A DNA stretch of 64,000 nucleotides from Ariolimax columbianus (GCA_036924085.1 JAVGWX010000011.1:33912386-33976385), one strand, 5' to 3'. Shown: positions 26,901 to 34,938, counted from the stretch's first letter. Numbers and translations are program-made. The notes: generated by a model from the sequence alone, not told the origin.

Positions 26901-29900
26901 CCCCACTCCACTCGAACCTCGTTTAATGTTGAAACTTTGCAGTCTGTATTGGTGCTTCATCTATTGCAGTGTCCTCATCCAGCAGGCGGTCATTGATTGA
27001 TTTCAAAATGTCACTTCTATCCATCACTAATGTGCCCATGATGTGAGCTTGCGAAGCCAAGATGTCAGCTCTTTCATTACCCTGAACCCTGGCATGAGCA
27101 GGACAGTAGATTCAGGTCAGCACCTGGAGGTTTGAGGCCTCAACAGCAGCTATCCACTCGTACCTAAGCCATCCATTCTGTACTTTATGAAGTACGGCTT
27201 GTGCGTCTGTCACGATGACTGCCTTTGTTATAGAAGTCTCAGATATCCATTTCAGTGCTGAGGTCACTGCTTCCGTCTCCATTCTCATACTGGAGGTTGT
27301 TGACATGTATGCCCTACTGCGCTCAGCAAAAACCTCTTCTCTCACTCTAGTCGAGAAACCCCAGCCTGATGTCCCACTGCGCACGACTGATCCGTCGGTG
27401 TATATGACAGCGTCACTCTCCTGAGTGTTCTCAGTTATCAGCTGATTTACTTCATGCTCTGCACTCTCGTTGTTCCGTTCTCTGCATTCCTTGCCTAAGG
27501 TTATGATGACTCTCTGGTACTCTATCATTCCATCACCAGTGTGGACCCATTCTTCCCCTTTGGCTATTGTCTCAGCTGGAGTGACGTGTCCGATTGTTGT
27601 CTCAGCCTGTGCCATCCATGATGATTCTCTCTTGATTCTTGATGTCTGAGATACTACTGTGCAGAGGGTGTCTGTGGTGACAGGCATATAGGCTTTGACT
27701 TGTGCCAGTTTATGTCTGGATGTCACCGATAACAATCCCAATATGTACCGCATCATCACAATTGGGGTATCTCTAGTGCAGCCCAGAACCAGACGCATAC
27801 CTTCATTCTGGATGCGGTCCAACCTTTCACATTGTGTTCTTGATAGTGTGAGTATGCCTAGTCTGTAATCGATGACAGACAACACGACCTGACGAAATAG
27901 GATGAACGGGAGGCGTTGTTCCAAGTCGGCAGCAGCCATGGTCTTTAGTGCTCCTAACCCTCTCTTGCATCTTTGTACGATGTGGTCAACATGGCAGTTA
28001 TAGGAAAGACTGCGATCAAATGTCACTCCGAGGTATTTCAACCTGTCACACCTCTCGATGGTGCAACCATCAAAAGTGATGCCCGGGAGTTCAGCCTTGA
28101 CTATGGAATTATTCAAAGAGCACCACATCATGCAGGCCTTATTCGGATTGATCTTGGAGCTTGAGTCGCTGCACCACTGTGAGATTGCTTGCAAGGTTTC
28201 CTGGATGTCTTTGACCAACTCTTGCCTGTCTGAGCCAGTCCTGTACGTTTGGATGTCATCGGCAAATTTCAATGTTCGCCCTGTCCCTATGGGTTGAATA
28301 TTGGCCACTTTTACTGTATAAATGTTGAACAGCACCGGTGAGAGCGGAGACCCTTGAGGCAATCCTGGACATATTCGCCTCGGTTCTGATGTCCGCTATC
28401 CCACGCGTAGTGCAACTGTTCTTTCCACCAGAGCAGCTGATATCCAACTAACCAGCCACGGGTTTAAACCACACTGCTGCAGACAGGTAATTAAGGTCCC
28501 AAAATCGACACGGTTGTATGCGTCTTCCAGGTCGAGTGCCACCGCGACTGTTTCTTGCTTTGACTGAAACCCCTCGTACACATCATACGCGAAAGTTCCA
28601 GCGTTAGCCCAGGTCTCCTTCGCTGTTCTATAGCTGCCCAGCGTATCGGGTCGAATCTGCTCCTGTTCAAGGTAGGCCATTATTTTCCTGGCCACTATCT
28701 TCTCGAGCAATTTGCCATATACATTTTGTATGGTGATTATTCGATAGCTGCCGAGAAGCATGGAGTCCTTACCAGGTTTAGGAAGTGGGCATAGATAGCT
28801 GTGAAGCCAGTTCTCAGGCATATATGCCTTCTCTATAGTGTGGTTGAACTCCTTCACCATATTTCTTATATCTGTCTCATCCAACTGCTTGATGTGGCAA
28901 TACTGTACTCCATCAGGACCTGGGGCTGTGTTTTTGCTTGTACGTAGGCTATTTACGACCTCTGCCTCAGTGATAAGGTCTACATAAGCCTCTCCCCTGA
29001 TGGCTACGTCTAAGATGCCTTTCCGAGTTTCCTGACGGGCATCTCTGTCGCCTTTGTCAGTCTGGGCAACATATCGACTGAAAAAACTTAGACCCTTCTC
29101 TTCATCTGTCTTCAGGAGCCTTCCTGTGGTGTCTTGAATGTTGGAGATAAGCTGGCTTGTAATTTGTCCATTCATCTTTCGATGCATGTGCCAAAATTTC
29201 TGGAGGGTATTCTCATTACCCACTACTGTGATGAACTCCTTCCATTGCTCGCTTTTGGACTCCTTAGCTAACGCTTTAAAGGAATTGGTAGCTGTGCGTT
29301 TTACCACCTCCTTCTCGTTCAATGCGTGAACATTAATACCAGCTCTTTCTGGTTTTCAGTTACTTACTTCCCCTGTCCAAGCACCATGTTATACAATATG
29401 CACCCAGTATTCAGCGACATGGATTACTTTGTCATTTGCCTTCAGCTCGTCGTACATATTGCATGTTTCCTGGAGGTTGAGACATGTCATCAGGTGATCT
29501 GGCTCCAGTATTGCACCGCAGTCACATTGTGACATCATTTGTGTATCCCTATTGTTTCATATACCTCTTGCACCATGATACACCAGTACATAAGACTTCC
29601 ATGTTATGTATGGTAGATGATATCTGGGGGCAGGTTCCTCCCAAAGTTCCATCTCTGGGACCTGCATAAATTCGTGCCATCTTTCGATACGGTGACTTTC
29701 AGGATTTATCTGTAGGGGTTGTGTTGATTTTAGGAAGCCATGTCTGGATTTGAGTCTTGTGCTCGGTACTTGATGTCCAAACATTGGGTGCCTTGGGTCA
29801 TGCTGGTTTTTTCGTTTGATTTCTGCTGTGGCGCTTCTTCAAATCTTGGGTGGTGCTATGCTAATTATTGGGTATATTTTATCAATGGGGGTGGGTTTTA

Positions 29901-32900
29901 AGCACCCTGATACTATCTGACCCGCCTCATTTATTGCTGTATCAACTAGTTTTGCATGGACGGAGTTTTTTCCAGACTGACGCAGTGTATTCAGCTACGG
30001 AAAAATGCAAGGCAAGTGCAGATGTCCAAAGAACTGATGGATGTGCCCCAAATGTTGTGCCGGTCAGTTTTCTGATTTTATTATTTCTTGCGTATATCTT
30101 ATGCTTTGTTTCCTGGCAGTGCTTCATGTAGGACAATATGCGGTCTAACTTCACGCCTAGATATTTGAAAGTCGTGCATTGATCAAGTTCCTGCCCTTGC
30201 TATCTAATCTGAAGTTTTCTTTTTGCCTATCTCTTTCTTTTGGGGACAACCTGCGTTTTATTGGAATTTGGTTTAAGGTGATTCTTGTGGTAGTATTCTG
30301 CAAGGGCATTGAGAGAACTTGACAGTTTGTTTTCAACCTCCTCAAACCCTTTTCCCTGGCCAGCATCTGCTGTGTCGTCCGCATAGATGAATTTCCTTGT
30401 GTCTGTTTTCATGGGTTTGTCATTAGTATACATGTTATATAGCATGGGTGCTAGGACAGTTCCTTGTGCCAGGCTGTTGTTTTGGTTTCACCATCTACTG
30501 TCTTTTTCCCCAAAGTGACATAGAATAGGGAATTGAAGAGGGAGGCTTGTCGGTCTTGGTCATGACAACCATCCAGGACTATGTTATTAGATGAGAAGGC
30601 TGCCCAACCCGTGCCCAATTCAGGTTCCAGATTCAATTCAGGTTATTCCATAACCTGGAACCTGAATTGACAAGACATGGTCATACAGGTTGGGCAGCCT
30701 TCGTGTCTATTAACACAGTCCTGGATGGTTGTCACAACCAAGACCTACAGGCCTCCCTCTTCAATTCCACTGTACTCCCTGTGATGTACTACAGTGCCAA
30801 GATGTGGTCACTAACAAAATCACTAGAGGACAAATTGAGAGTGACACAGGCATCCCTCGAGAGATGCTTGGTCAGAATCACTCTCCAGAACCAACACATA
30901 CAAAGTCTCCACAATTCTGACATAAGACGATTGTCCCTGGTGAAGGATGCGGTAATCCGTGCAGACAAAGCAAAACATAGATGGGCAGGTCACATGTTGC
31001 GACGAAACGATGGTCGATGGAGCACAGCGACAGCAGTCTGGTACCCCCAAGGTAAGAAGAGACCTCCAATGCGTTGGTCAGACTCCCTTGCTGTACGCTG
31101 CACCATCCGAAGATGTCTCTAGAGGAGCACTTAACACGCACTGGACTTTCATGGCCCAAGACAGGGTCTGCTGGAGACGAAGTTGGGACCCTTATACATA
31201 TGACTTAGTAGCGACACTGCACGGAAATTCTTAGGTTTTGTTGATGGTTTTCCTGGTTTTATCAGCGCAACCACATGGGATTTCCTCCAGATTTTAGGAA
31301 TTTGCATTTTGATAATGCATGTGTTCATGAGCTTTAACAGCCATTTGGTTGTTTCTATTCCAAATTTTTTAATTTGTTTTGTCCTTAGTTCATCGGGATC
31401 AGCTGCTTTACTGTTTTTCATTTTATTTATTGCATGATTTAATTCCTCGATGGAGGAGGTAAGTAAGGGAGGTGGAACCACCAAATTGACGGCATCTTCT
31501 ATTAACTCCATTCTTCTTGACTTATGTCTTGCCACTAGTCTAAGGTAGCTTTGGGTCCAGAGAGTGAGATTGATGACCAACAGTTTCTTCCTCACTATAA
31601 TCCAAATGCAGCGCAAATCACATCAAGACAAAATCATCTCATGATGTTGTCATCATCGCTTGCGATGGGCAACTATCATATCAGCACTTTATTAGACAGA
31701 ACTTAATATTGCAGCATCTTCAGCAAATTACACTCAATAAAAGATATCAATTATTTAGGTCAAGTGGAAGGTACAAAATCAGGTTTTCAGCACAGGTGCC
31801 ACCTTCGCATCGAAGGTCGCTTGCAACAGATCTCAAACATAATCCATGTCTTGCCTTGATATTGTAATCTGAAAGGCTTTTCGCTGTCCATCCTTTGATG
31901 TTATCTTCCTATGTACAGCTTTGTTTTCCTCTGGTATGTTTACCCTCTATTTTTCCTTCCAGTATTGTTTTTTAAAAAGTATTGTCTTTTTATGTGCACT
32001 AAGCCAGACAATAGTGCCGCTTGCACAGCTTAACAAAATCTGGCAAGACAAATGGTTAGCCATATGCACAAAGATCAGATTAAAGCATACATTAGTCCTG
32101 TGACTATTCCTCTTGCTTGTGAGACAAGGACAATTACAGCTGACCTGCAACATTACATACAAAGACCAAATTACAAATGAGGAAATACGAGAGAAAAATT
32201 AAAACAACGATAGGACCTTTTTAAGAGTGGCATTTCAGACACTAAACAATATATAGAGGTCCAAAGAAATCAAGATTCATACCAAAGATTGAATATTCAA
32301 CACCAGTGTCAAGTTGGTGCTGTTGTATGTAGCGTAAACATGGAGAACATCTAACCAAAATAACAAAGACTCCAATCCTACGTTAACAGATGCCTATGAA
32401 GGAAAATGGACATAAAGTGGCAGAATATGGTAAGCAATGAAGACTTGTCTGAAAGGAGCCAATAACAGCCACTGGAACAAAAAATTAAGAGCAGAAAATG
32501 GGGCTGGACAAGACACACGATGAGGAAGGCATTATCCAACATAGCTTGACAGGATCTCATTTGAAATCCACATTCGAAGAGATAATTACGATTAAATGGT
32601 TACACCTGGAGAGAAGCTGAAAGAGTAACCCATGACTGTGTAGTATGTTGGTGAGAGGTTGTCAAATGCCTTTGCACCAAGAGGAGTGACGAGCTTTGGT
32701 TGATTGAATCATTTAGTCTGTTTTGTAAAAAGTACCATTTCTGGCAATGACAATCATTTAGTTATTAGTAATATTATACTAATTCCTAAATTTATTATAT
32801 CTTACTAGGCATACCCCCCTCCCCCCCCCCCCTTTCCAATCTAACTAAGGCTAAGGTGTAGTGTAGACTAAACTGCACGAAGTATCATCAAAATACTCAA

Positions 32901-33608
32901 TAAGTTGCTCTTGCAAGTGTACTTTATGTATGTTAGTGTTACTGTGACTGTTAGCCATTTGTTTTGCGTGATATAAGCTTTTATTTTAAACTATTAATTA
33001 TTCGTCGTCTTTTGCAGGCTAGGTATGGCGCTCTGACCCCACGTCTTTGCTGACAAACTAACAATAAACGAGTCTGTCTCAACAAATGATCTGGTCTAGC
33101 CACGTCTTATTTTAGTTTGTAATTAATTACAACTAATGACTACGGCGCTTTCTTGTATCACTGGTTAGTAAAGTAGTGTTAGTGTTGACACTGTTGGTTG
33201 GTTGACCGTTGTTATTGTTAATTTTACATATGGAAATAATCTGTTGAAATGCTTTTGACTTTGACTTTGGCTATTTCAATTTGATTTGCAACGGTTTAAT
33301 ATTCTGCAGTCAGAAAACTGATACCTCGAATGATGAGTCAAAGAAACGGTAATATAACTTTGTCATTGTCCATTTCCAGTGTGTCACACTCGGTGACATT
33401 GAAACTACTAACTAGTAAATAATAAGTAACTACCTACGACGGTCTATCTAAATATCTTTTCATCCATGCAAGTAAGCCGGTGATTATTGACGATAAGATA
33501 AACTCTACTTTTCAAGTACTTACTATCGATTATCCTTTTCATGTTTCCCAGAAAATCCATTGACCATTGATTGAGCGAGCAAGCCGCGACAATAACCTTT
33601 CTACCCAT
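1169..33608 (-). CDS. NADSYN1: Glutamine-dependent NAD+ synthetase, 5' eleven exons (partial at left edge)
   Basis: The enzyme amidates nicotinic acid adenine dinucleotide to NAD+ with ATP, using ammonia released from glutamine; it is cytosolic in animals. Eleven exons join in phase to 439 codons plus 2 nt, against about 700 residues in the animal family, so the C-terminal third lies left of base 1. By its own numbering the nitrilase-like glutaminase domain covers about residues 1-290, with catalytic Glu45 (in GQELE), Lys114 (in RPK) and Cys175 (in GAEIC). The synthetase domain follows, with the ATP-pyrophosphatase loop SGGIDS at about 357-362. The start is ATG 33608: an in-frame TGA lies 6 nt upstream, and A at -3 with G at +4 fits a good initiation context. 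Every intron has GT..AG ends. The residue before Glu45 is Gln, where vertebrate enzymes have Pro. Introns total about 31 kb, nearly all repeats. No exon carries a frameshift or stop, so the gene looks functional. Confidence 0.95.
1455..1570 (+). repeat. RT 3' tail fragment shared with 31098-31189
   Basis: The segment ..cactggacttctgaggccc.. to ..ctggagacgaagttgggacc matches 31098-31189, the 3' end of another non-LTR copy. It is a short decayed fragment directly before a CR1 terminus. Confidence 0.6.
1598..1795 (+). mobile_element. CR1-type 3' terminus, copy A
   Basis: Matches 44755-44950: decayed last codons ([12 protein letters not shown], then [10 protein letters not shown]) and a 3' UTR with an inverted repeat (ACTGGTT..AACCA, AGACTC..GAGTCT) ending in a TTAAG-type tail. 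Severely 5'-truncated; plus strand, so antisense to NADSYN1. Confidence 0.75.
2040..2195. repeat. 35-bp tandem repeat
   Basis: About four copies of tcatagactgtgtgataaaa plus acttgtcttttgctg, 35 bp apart at 2087, 2122 and 2157, with a diverged copy at 2047. Confidence 0.85.
2425..2800. repeat. Minisatellite beside exon 10 donor
   Basis: Irregular tandem copies of a roughly 30-bp unit (gaacacaactactacacaga plus cagactttat), some shortened. It stops about 20 bp from the exon 10 donor. One frame reads [10 protein letters not shown] repeatedly, which is a repeat artefact. Confidence 0.9.
2821..2972 (-). CDS. NADSYN1: NADSYN1 exon 10 (ATP-binding loop)
   Basis: 152 nt: A completing Arg333, [14 protein letters not shown].., then [16 protein letters not shown].. 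to CDAVKAG, and A before donor GTAGGG. The SGGIDS loop binds the ATP pyrophosphate. The donor is confirmed by phase with exon 11 (GGA A|AC gives Gly-Asn). Confidence 0.95.
3362..3486 (-). CDS. NADSYN1: NADSYN1 exon 9
   Basis: 125 nt: acceptor AATTAG, 41 codons from [18 protein letters not shown] to FLSPEEEI, then AG before donor GTGAGG. This is the linker between the glutaminase and synthetase domains, with the SPEEEI motif. Confidence 0.94.
3936..4010 (-). CDS. NADSYN1: NADSYN1 exon 8
   Basis: 75 nt, 25 codons, phase 0-0: acceptor [26 protein letters not shown].., donor GTGAGT. It matches the family segment TATLDLEDVRSY. A 27-bp minisatellite lies about 25 bp beyond its acceptor. Confidence 0.94.
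4035..4120. repeat. 27-bp tandem repeat
   Basis: Three copies of actcattaacacaaatactc plus aaacatc, adjacent to the exon 8 acceptor. Confidence 0.85.
4740..4925. repeat. Dispersed repeat, copy of 59305-59490
   Basis: From ..gtcaacatcttgctcgtggc to ..catatttctcat it is alignable along about 170 bp with 59325-59480 in the same orientation. At 59 kb this segment follows a reverse-transcriptase C-terminus on the minus strand, so it is probably the 3' UTR of that family. Confidence 0.65.
5545..5865 (-). pseudogene. RT C-terminal fragment of a non-LTR retrotransposon
   Basis: Minus strand reads [19 protein letters not shown] then, after a stop, [18 protein letters not shown] and [11 protein letters not shown]. 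This is the thumb region (FxYLGS.. and ..CQTWTL) of a non-LTR reverse transcriptase. Stops and missing ends make it a pseudogene. It sits in NADSYN1 intron 7. Confidence 0.65.
6293..6424 (-). CDS. NADSYN1: NADSYN1 exon 7
   Basis: 132 nt, 44 codons, phase 0-0: acceptor [24 protein letters not shown].. to [10 protein letters not shown], donor GTAAAA. End of the nitrilase-like domain (conserved CDG and AQG.QFSL). Found by homology. Confidence 0.95.
6476..6766 (-). pseudogene. Possible RT tail fragment
   Basis: A 96-codon minus-strand ORF containing [18 protein letters not shown], which resembles the GHVxRMxDxRIP segment near the end of RTE-type polyproteins. The rest is not recognisable. It lies in intron 6. 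Confidence 0.35.
7315..7521 (-). CDS. NADSYN1: NADSYN1 exon 6
   Basis: 207 nt, 69 codons in phase 0-0, from RTVPFGDAV to ASMK, donor GTAACT. It carries the nucleophile Cys175 in [10 protein letters not shown] and the [13 protein letters not shown] segment of the glutaminase domain. Confidence 0.96.
7620..9845 (+). pseudogene. RTE-type retrotransposon, RT region to 3' end, interrupted
   Basis: Plus strand, antisense to NADSYN1, in intron 5. Visible in order: endonuclease-RT linker ([13 protein letters not shown], about 7635), [14 protein letters not shown], an RT palm fragment with [13 protein letters not shown] (interrupted at 8367), then [31 protein letters not shown], a diverged (Y)AVDIV catalytic box, [31 protein letters not shown], and the terminal [18 protein letters not shown]. 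The order and motifs are those of RTE/BovB-like elements. YADD is degraded to YAVD, and several frameshifts and stops are present, so the copy is dead. Confidence 0.85.
8368..8717 (-). mobile_element. Jockey-type element copy 1, 5'-truncated, nested in the RTE element
   Basis: Encodes on the minus strand only the last about 70 residues of the polyprotein ([20 protein letters not shown], then [16 protein letters not shown]) and ends in a (GAA)n tail, seen as ttcttcttcttc at 8367-8379. It is flanked by an exact 12-bp duplication, gaccacatattc at 8356-8367 and 8718-8729, whose codons DHIF restore the RTE frame across the insertion. Confidence 0.9.
9846..10999. other. Intron 5 sequence, no gene
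   Basis: No coding region recognised. 10470-10565 has imperfect repeats of a motif like actcagcattacactgcact. 10571-10790 has a faint tRNA-gene-like box on the minus strand (ggctttcaatcccacttc), possibly an old SINE, but this is weak. Confidence 0.5.
11000..11141 (-). CDS. NADSYN1: NADSYN1 exon 5
   Basis: 142 nt: G completing Lys106, then [17 protein letters not shown].. through EITDQ, donor GTTAAA. It contains the catalytic lysine in RPK (Lys114) and the NEGNYRE..RWF signature of the family. Confidence 0.95.
11142..12390. other. Intron 4 sequence, no gene
   Basis: Intron 4 downstream of the recognised RT fragment. An 85-codon ORF at 12006-12263 has no recognisable motif. 11400-11660 looks like decayed repeat sequence. 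Nothing further can be supported. Confidence 0.4.
12391..13215 (+). pseudogene. Non-LTR RT C-terminus with zinc-finger tail
   Basis: Plus strand: [49 protein letters not shown] and ISWASTS, then frameshifts, and a C2H2-like ending [20 protein letters not shown] at about 12998-13065. A second diverged copy of the finger motif ([14 protein letters not shown]) follows at about 13138. This tail is typical of one RTE-like lineage of molluscs and flatworms. Several frameshifts are present. Confidence 0.75.
13361..13432 (+). mobile_element. CR1-type 3' terminus, copy B
   Basis: Only the hairpin (ACTGGTT..AACCAGT) and a TTAAGTTAAG tail remain. It lies immediately next to the donor side of NADSYN1 exon 4. 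Confidence 0.75.
13444..13497 (-). CDS. NADSYN1: NADSYN1 exon 4 (small exon)
   Basis: 54 nt: acceptor TTTTTAG, G completing Met88, then [17 protein letters not shown] and AA before donor GTAAGA. The phase joins exon 3 to exon 5 exactly. It is squeezed between a CR1 3' tail (13361-13432) and the 37-bp satellite, whose edge is about 160 bp beyond its acceptor. Confidence 0.93.
13655..20475. repeat. Satellite of 37-bp units in NADSYN1 intron 3
   Basis: About 180 head-to-tail copies of a 37-bp unit: ccttcaccttccccagggac plus tgagaacaacacaaatg. Variants include agcaactg for agggactg, caatgactg, ggtctacgcc, and shortened units lacking about 10 bp. Because 37 is not a multiple of 3 and the unit lacks minus-strand stops, long minus-strand frames arise in all three phases ([15 protein letters not shown]); these are not genes. 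Blocks recur with high identity (15862-16143, 17578-17871, 19190-19471), so a higher-order period of about 1.6-1.7 kb exists. Confidence 0.97.
20870..21844 (-). pseudogene. RTE-type endonuclease fragment, distal part
   Basis: Minus strand from about 21840 downward reads [27 protein letters not shown], then decayed [22 protein letters not shown] and later residues of an exonuclease-endonuclease-phosphatase domain. Its N-terminal half continues at 23683-23760 beyond an inserted Jockey-type copy. Confidence 0.7.
21845..23682 (-). mobile_element. Jockey-type element copy 2, 5'-truncated
   Basis: Minus strand, 3' end at 21845 with a (GAA)n tail. Reading from 23664: [20 protein letters not shown] (the FADD catalytic box), [10 protein letters not shown], then [40 protein letters not shown], RNase H with HAYTDGSV and the terminal [29 protein letters not shown]. 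Frameshifts and a missing RNase H portion make it inactive. Flanking repeats atattataggttc (21832-21844) and atattccaggttc (23683-23695) agree at 11 of 13 bases. Its long plus-strand ORF (22412-23206) is a shadow. Confidence 0.88.
23683..23770 (-). pseudogene. RTE-type endonuclease fragment, N-terminal part
   Basis: Minus strand reads ..FGTWN up to the insertion junction at 23683. The frame resumes with [10 protein letters not shown] at 21840, reconstituting the usual GTWNVRSLSG start of an RTE endonuclease. It dates the Jockey insertion as younger than this fragment. Confidence 0.7.
23771..24078. other. Intron 3 sequence with (TA)n
   Basis: A TA dinucleotide run at about 23962-23987 follows a decayed, possibly tRNA-related repeat (23800-23955, with ccaaggtcgagcc). 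No gene seen. Confidence 0.5.
24079..24195 (-). CDS. NADSYN1: NADSYN1 exon 3
   Basis: 117 nt: acceptor TTTCAG, 38 complete codons beginning [18 protein letters not shown] and ending QDILCDVG, then AT before donor GTAAGT. The split Met88 codon is completed by the first G of exon 4. Confidence 0.95.
24500..24850 (+). repeat. Dispersed repeat family X, copy 1
   Basis: About 330 bp alignable with 25925-26275 and, inverted, with 60800-60955 and 63310-63570. Shared blocks: tgcccacaatgagtaag.., gcatgctgatgaaggtggac, ctatgcttggcttcatct and a tail of near-repeated gtcagtatgttgtgcctgac. It has no coding capacity. The tail is the source motif of the 60.96-63.31 kb satellite. Confidence 0.8.
24851..25054. 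other. Intron 2 sequence, no gene
   Basis: No recognisable feature between two repeats. Confidence 0.4.
25055..25440 (-). repeat. SINE-like repeat, copy 1
   Basis: Minus strand begins near 25415 with a tRNA-like A-box region (gcagtggttagcgacccat), then a body containing gaagtcggatgtgttggacc, and ends in a gaagaagaagaag tail at about 25060. It is similar to 25441-25770 and, inverted, to 34410-34735. Short, non-coding, A-box plus GAA tail: probably pol III transcribed. Confidence 0.7.
25441..25770 (-). repeat. SINE-like repeat, copy 2
   Basis: Same family, in tandem with copy 1 and the same orientation: cagctatgagttgctgactg near its head, the block cctttcggcctgacacatcc (complement of a GGCCGAAAGG stem), and a gaagaggaagaag tail end at about 25450. 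Confidence 0.7.
25925..26275 (+). repeat. Dispersed repeat family X, copy 2
   Basis: Best-preserved copy. Blocks: gctcacaatgagtaggtttg, gcgtgctgatgaaggtggac, ctatgcttggcttcatctgt, ggctgccatcaaaacaggcc, and tail aaggtgagggtcttgtccag followed by tatgttctccctaaacctga. It ends about 60 bp from NADSYN1 exon 2. The complement of the tail is the backbone of the 97-bp satellite. Confidence 0.8.
26336..26396 (-). CDS. NADSYN1: NADSYN1 exon 2
   Basis: 61 nt: acceptor ..TCAG, then [19 protein letters not shown], donor GTAAAT. It holds the nitrilase-fold catalytic glutamate (Glu45). Too short for an unaided ORF search; found by homology and phase. Split codons at both ends make Ser29 and Ser49. Confidence 0.93.
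26700..29330 (-). pseudogene. I-clade non-LTR retrotransposon (RT plus RNase H), in intron 1
   Basis: Two long minus-strand frames, 29322-28396 (308 codons) and 28362-27112 (416 codons), belong to one polyprotein split by a frameshift near 28380. In order: [53 protein letters not shown], then [26 protein letters not shown] (catalytic FADD), [18 protein letters not shown], and RNase H with VIYTDGSV, a METEAV glutamate, IVTDAQAV, and, after a stop at 27112, [20 protein letters not shown]. The YTDGS and HA.VxGNERAD boxes with this RT identify the I group. The tail reads [11 protein letters not shown]. The endonuclease half is missing; one frameshift and few stops, so the copy is fairly young. 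Confidence 0.88.
29335..31625 (-). pseudogene. Daphne-like non-LTR retrotransposon, split by an insertion
   Basis: Minus strand. Upper part 31616-31190: [61 protein letters not shown] (RT fingers). After an insertion (30526-31189) the lower part resumes with [37 protein letters not shown] (YADD box), [51 protein letters not shown], and [20 protein letters not shown] at about 29400-29520. The cysteine-rich tail is shared with 57590-57760. I assign it to the Daphne-like (Jockey superfamily) group by motif resemblance only. Stops and frameshifts are frequent. Confidence 0.75.
30526..31189 (+). mobile_element. Fold-back non-LTR insertion with inverted 5' arm
   Basis: The plus arm (about 30660-31189) encodes [57 protein letters not shown] and [10 protein letters not shown], the C-terminus of a non-LTR RT, and ends ctggagacgaagttgggacc. 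The left arm (30526-30645) is an inverted, about 85% identical copy of its first about 110 bp (minus strand reads [20 protein letters not shown]). The centre is about 30648. The whole block interrupts the Daphne-like RT between YK (31190) and FYVTLGKK (30525). Confidence 0.8.
31626..32200. other. Intron 1 sequence, no gene
   Basis: The block catcatcgcttgcgatgggc at 31648 also occurs at 13106, so it is a repeat terminus. The rest shows nothing recognisable; the roughly 60-70 codon ORFs here have no family motif. Confidence 0.4.
32201..32690 (+). pseudogene. RTE-type RT C-terminal fragment
   Basis: Plus strand, heavily frameshifted: [33 protein letters not shown], then IPHSKR and [10 protein letters not shown]. 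The order matches the end of RTE-like polyproteins (VLLYGSETW, KWGWIGHTLRK, GYTW). Antisense to NADSYN1. Confidence 0.6.
32691..33523. other. Intron 1 proximal sequence, no gene
   Basis: A homopolymeric C tract (about 32815-32832) and otherwise AT-rich sequence with no recognisable feature. Confidence 0.4.
33524..33608 (-). CDS. NADSYN1: NADSYN1 exon 1 (start codon)
   Basis: 28 codons plus 1 nt. It begins [15 protein letters not shown] and ends ..MKRIID plus A, followed by donor GTAAGT. This matches the N-terminus of animal NAD synthetases, which start MGRK and carry an LNQW motif. The split codon A|GC (Ser29) is completed by exon 2. Confidence 0.93.
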
Positions 33609-34400
33609 TTTTCACTTGTTGATGTTATTTGCTCAATGAAGTCAATGTTCAAGTTTCATGCCACCATTTAGTTCACAAACACCTGACACCACAATGCCTG
33701 TGGGTCGTCATGATTCATATTAGTGTTGTGAGCTTCGATTCCAGTGTTTGAGTGTTGTTCTTTTTTATAATTAACATTGTGTCCACTTCTATAAGCTTAA
33801 TTTGTTTTCTAAATGGTTGAACATCATAAAAAATATTTTCTGTCAATTATTTGTCATTTTATGTGCATATGCATAACCCAAAATACTAATTGATTCATTA
33901 TAGAAATAGTCGAACATAATATTTGATTCGAACATATGTTCCAGTATTCGTATGTGTTGGCCAGATAATGTAAATGAATAAAGCTAAAGCAAAATAAGGT
34001 GGTTATCACCGTTTGATCAAACTAAAGTCAACCCCAGGGCTGCATGGGCCCGTGGTCCCATGAGTTGTACCGCAAAAAAACATGGCCCGTGGGTTGCACC
34101 ACAGTAAAGGTCTACTTCTACTTTTTCGTATCTTGGAGGTCGTTAGTGTACCACATTTCACTTCATAAAGTATTACGGACTAACGGTTCAATCCACTTGG
34201 GCCGTTAACTAGGTCTAGTGTATTCTTGCCGATTTTGCAGACTATCTTCTTCCTCGTTCATTATGCTGCTAGACGTCTGCAAAAAGTAGTTAAAGGATTG
34301 AGTTCGGTTCCATTTATGGTGTTGCCATCTATTTAACTTCTGTTGTTATTTTGTCCATTGAACAGTAATGGTTAAAGTACACGTCAATGTCATAATATTG
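33609..34400. promoter_or_regulatory. Presumed NADSYN1 upstream region
   Basis: By position this should hold the 5' UTR and promoter, as it directly precedes ATG 33608 on the minus strand. No TATA box, initiator or CpG-rich stretch stands out, and transcription start cannot be placed. Confidence 0.3.
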
Positions 34401-34404
34401 TGGT

Positions 34405-34740
34405 CATTTCAAAAGCATGGGGCCAAGATGCAGCAATGAATTAGCTGACAGCAGCCAGCGACTCGTGGCTGCTTGCGTTAGGGTCAGCGATCCTTAGTTA
34501 ACCAAGATTGTATTCCGCCTCCACGTGACGGCCCTGGAAACAGGGTGCACTAGTCACTAGTGTGGTCTGGCTAGTGGAAAGAGATCACAGTGGGGAGGCA
34601 AACTCAGCTCTCAAAACAAACCAAAAAAAACAACTGAAATCAGAAGTGGAAGGTGCAGATATTGGAGCCTCGCTGTAAACTACGACACAATGTCCATTTC
34701 AAGATGAACCCCAAAGAATAAGAAGAAAGCATATATAATT
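34405..34740 (+). repeat. SINE-like repeat, copy 3 (inverted)
   Basis: Plus strand: gctgacagcagccagcgact (tRNA-like head), ccctggaaacagggtgcact, then gcctcgctgtaaactacgac and an aataagaagaaag tail. It is the complement-orientation homologue of 25055-25440 and 25441-25770. Confidence 0.7.
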
Positions 34741-34878
34741 CCATCAGTTGTTCTTATTACGTTTGTATTCTTATGGTACAACACTCTGGCATTATCTAAT
34801 AGTTGTTCTTAAATTCCACAGTCTTCGAATTTTGACAAGAGTTTGTTCCTTATTACTTAGTCTTAGTTGACTTGTACA

Positions 34879-34938
34879 TCTACAAGGACAGTAACCCTTC
34901 TGCAGGTAGCTACAAGGGCAGTAACCCTTCTGCAGGTC
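34879..34938. repeat. 30-bp direct duplication
   Basis: Two tandem copies of ctacaaggacagtaaccctt plus ctgcaggtag, with one substitution and one variation at the end. Confidence 0.85.
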
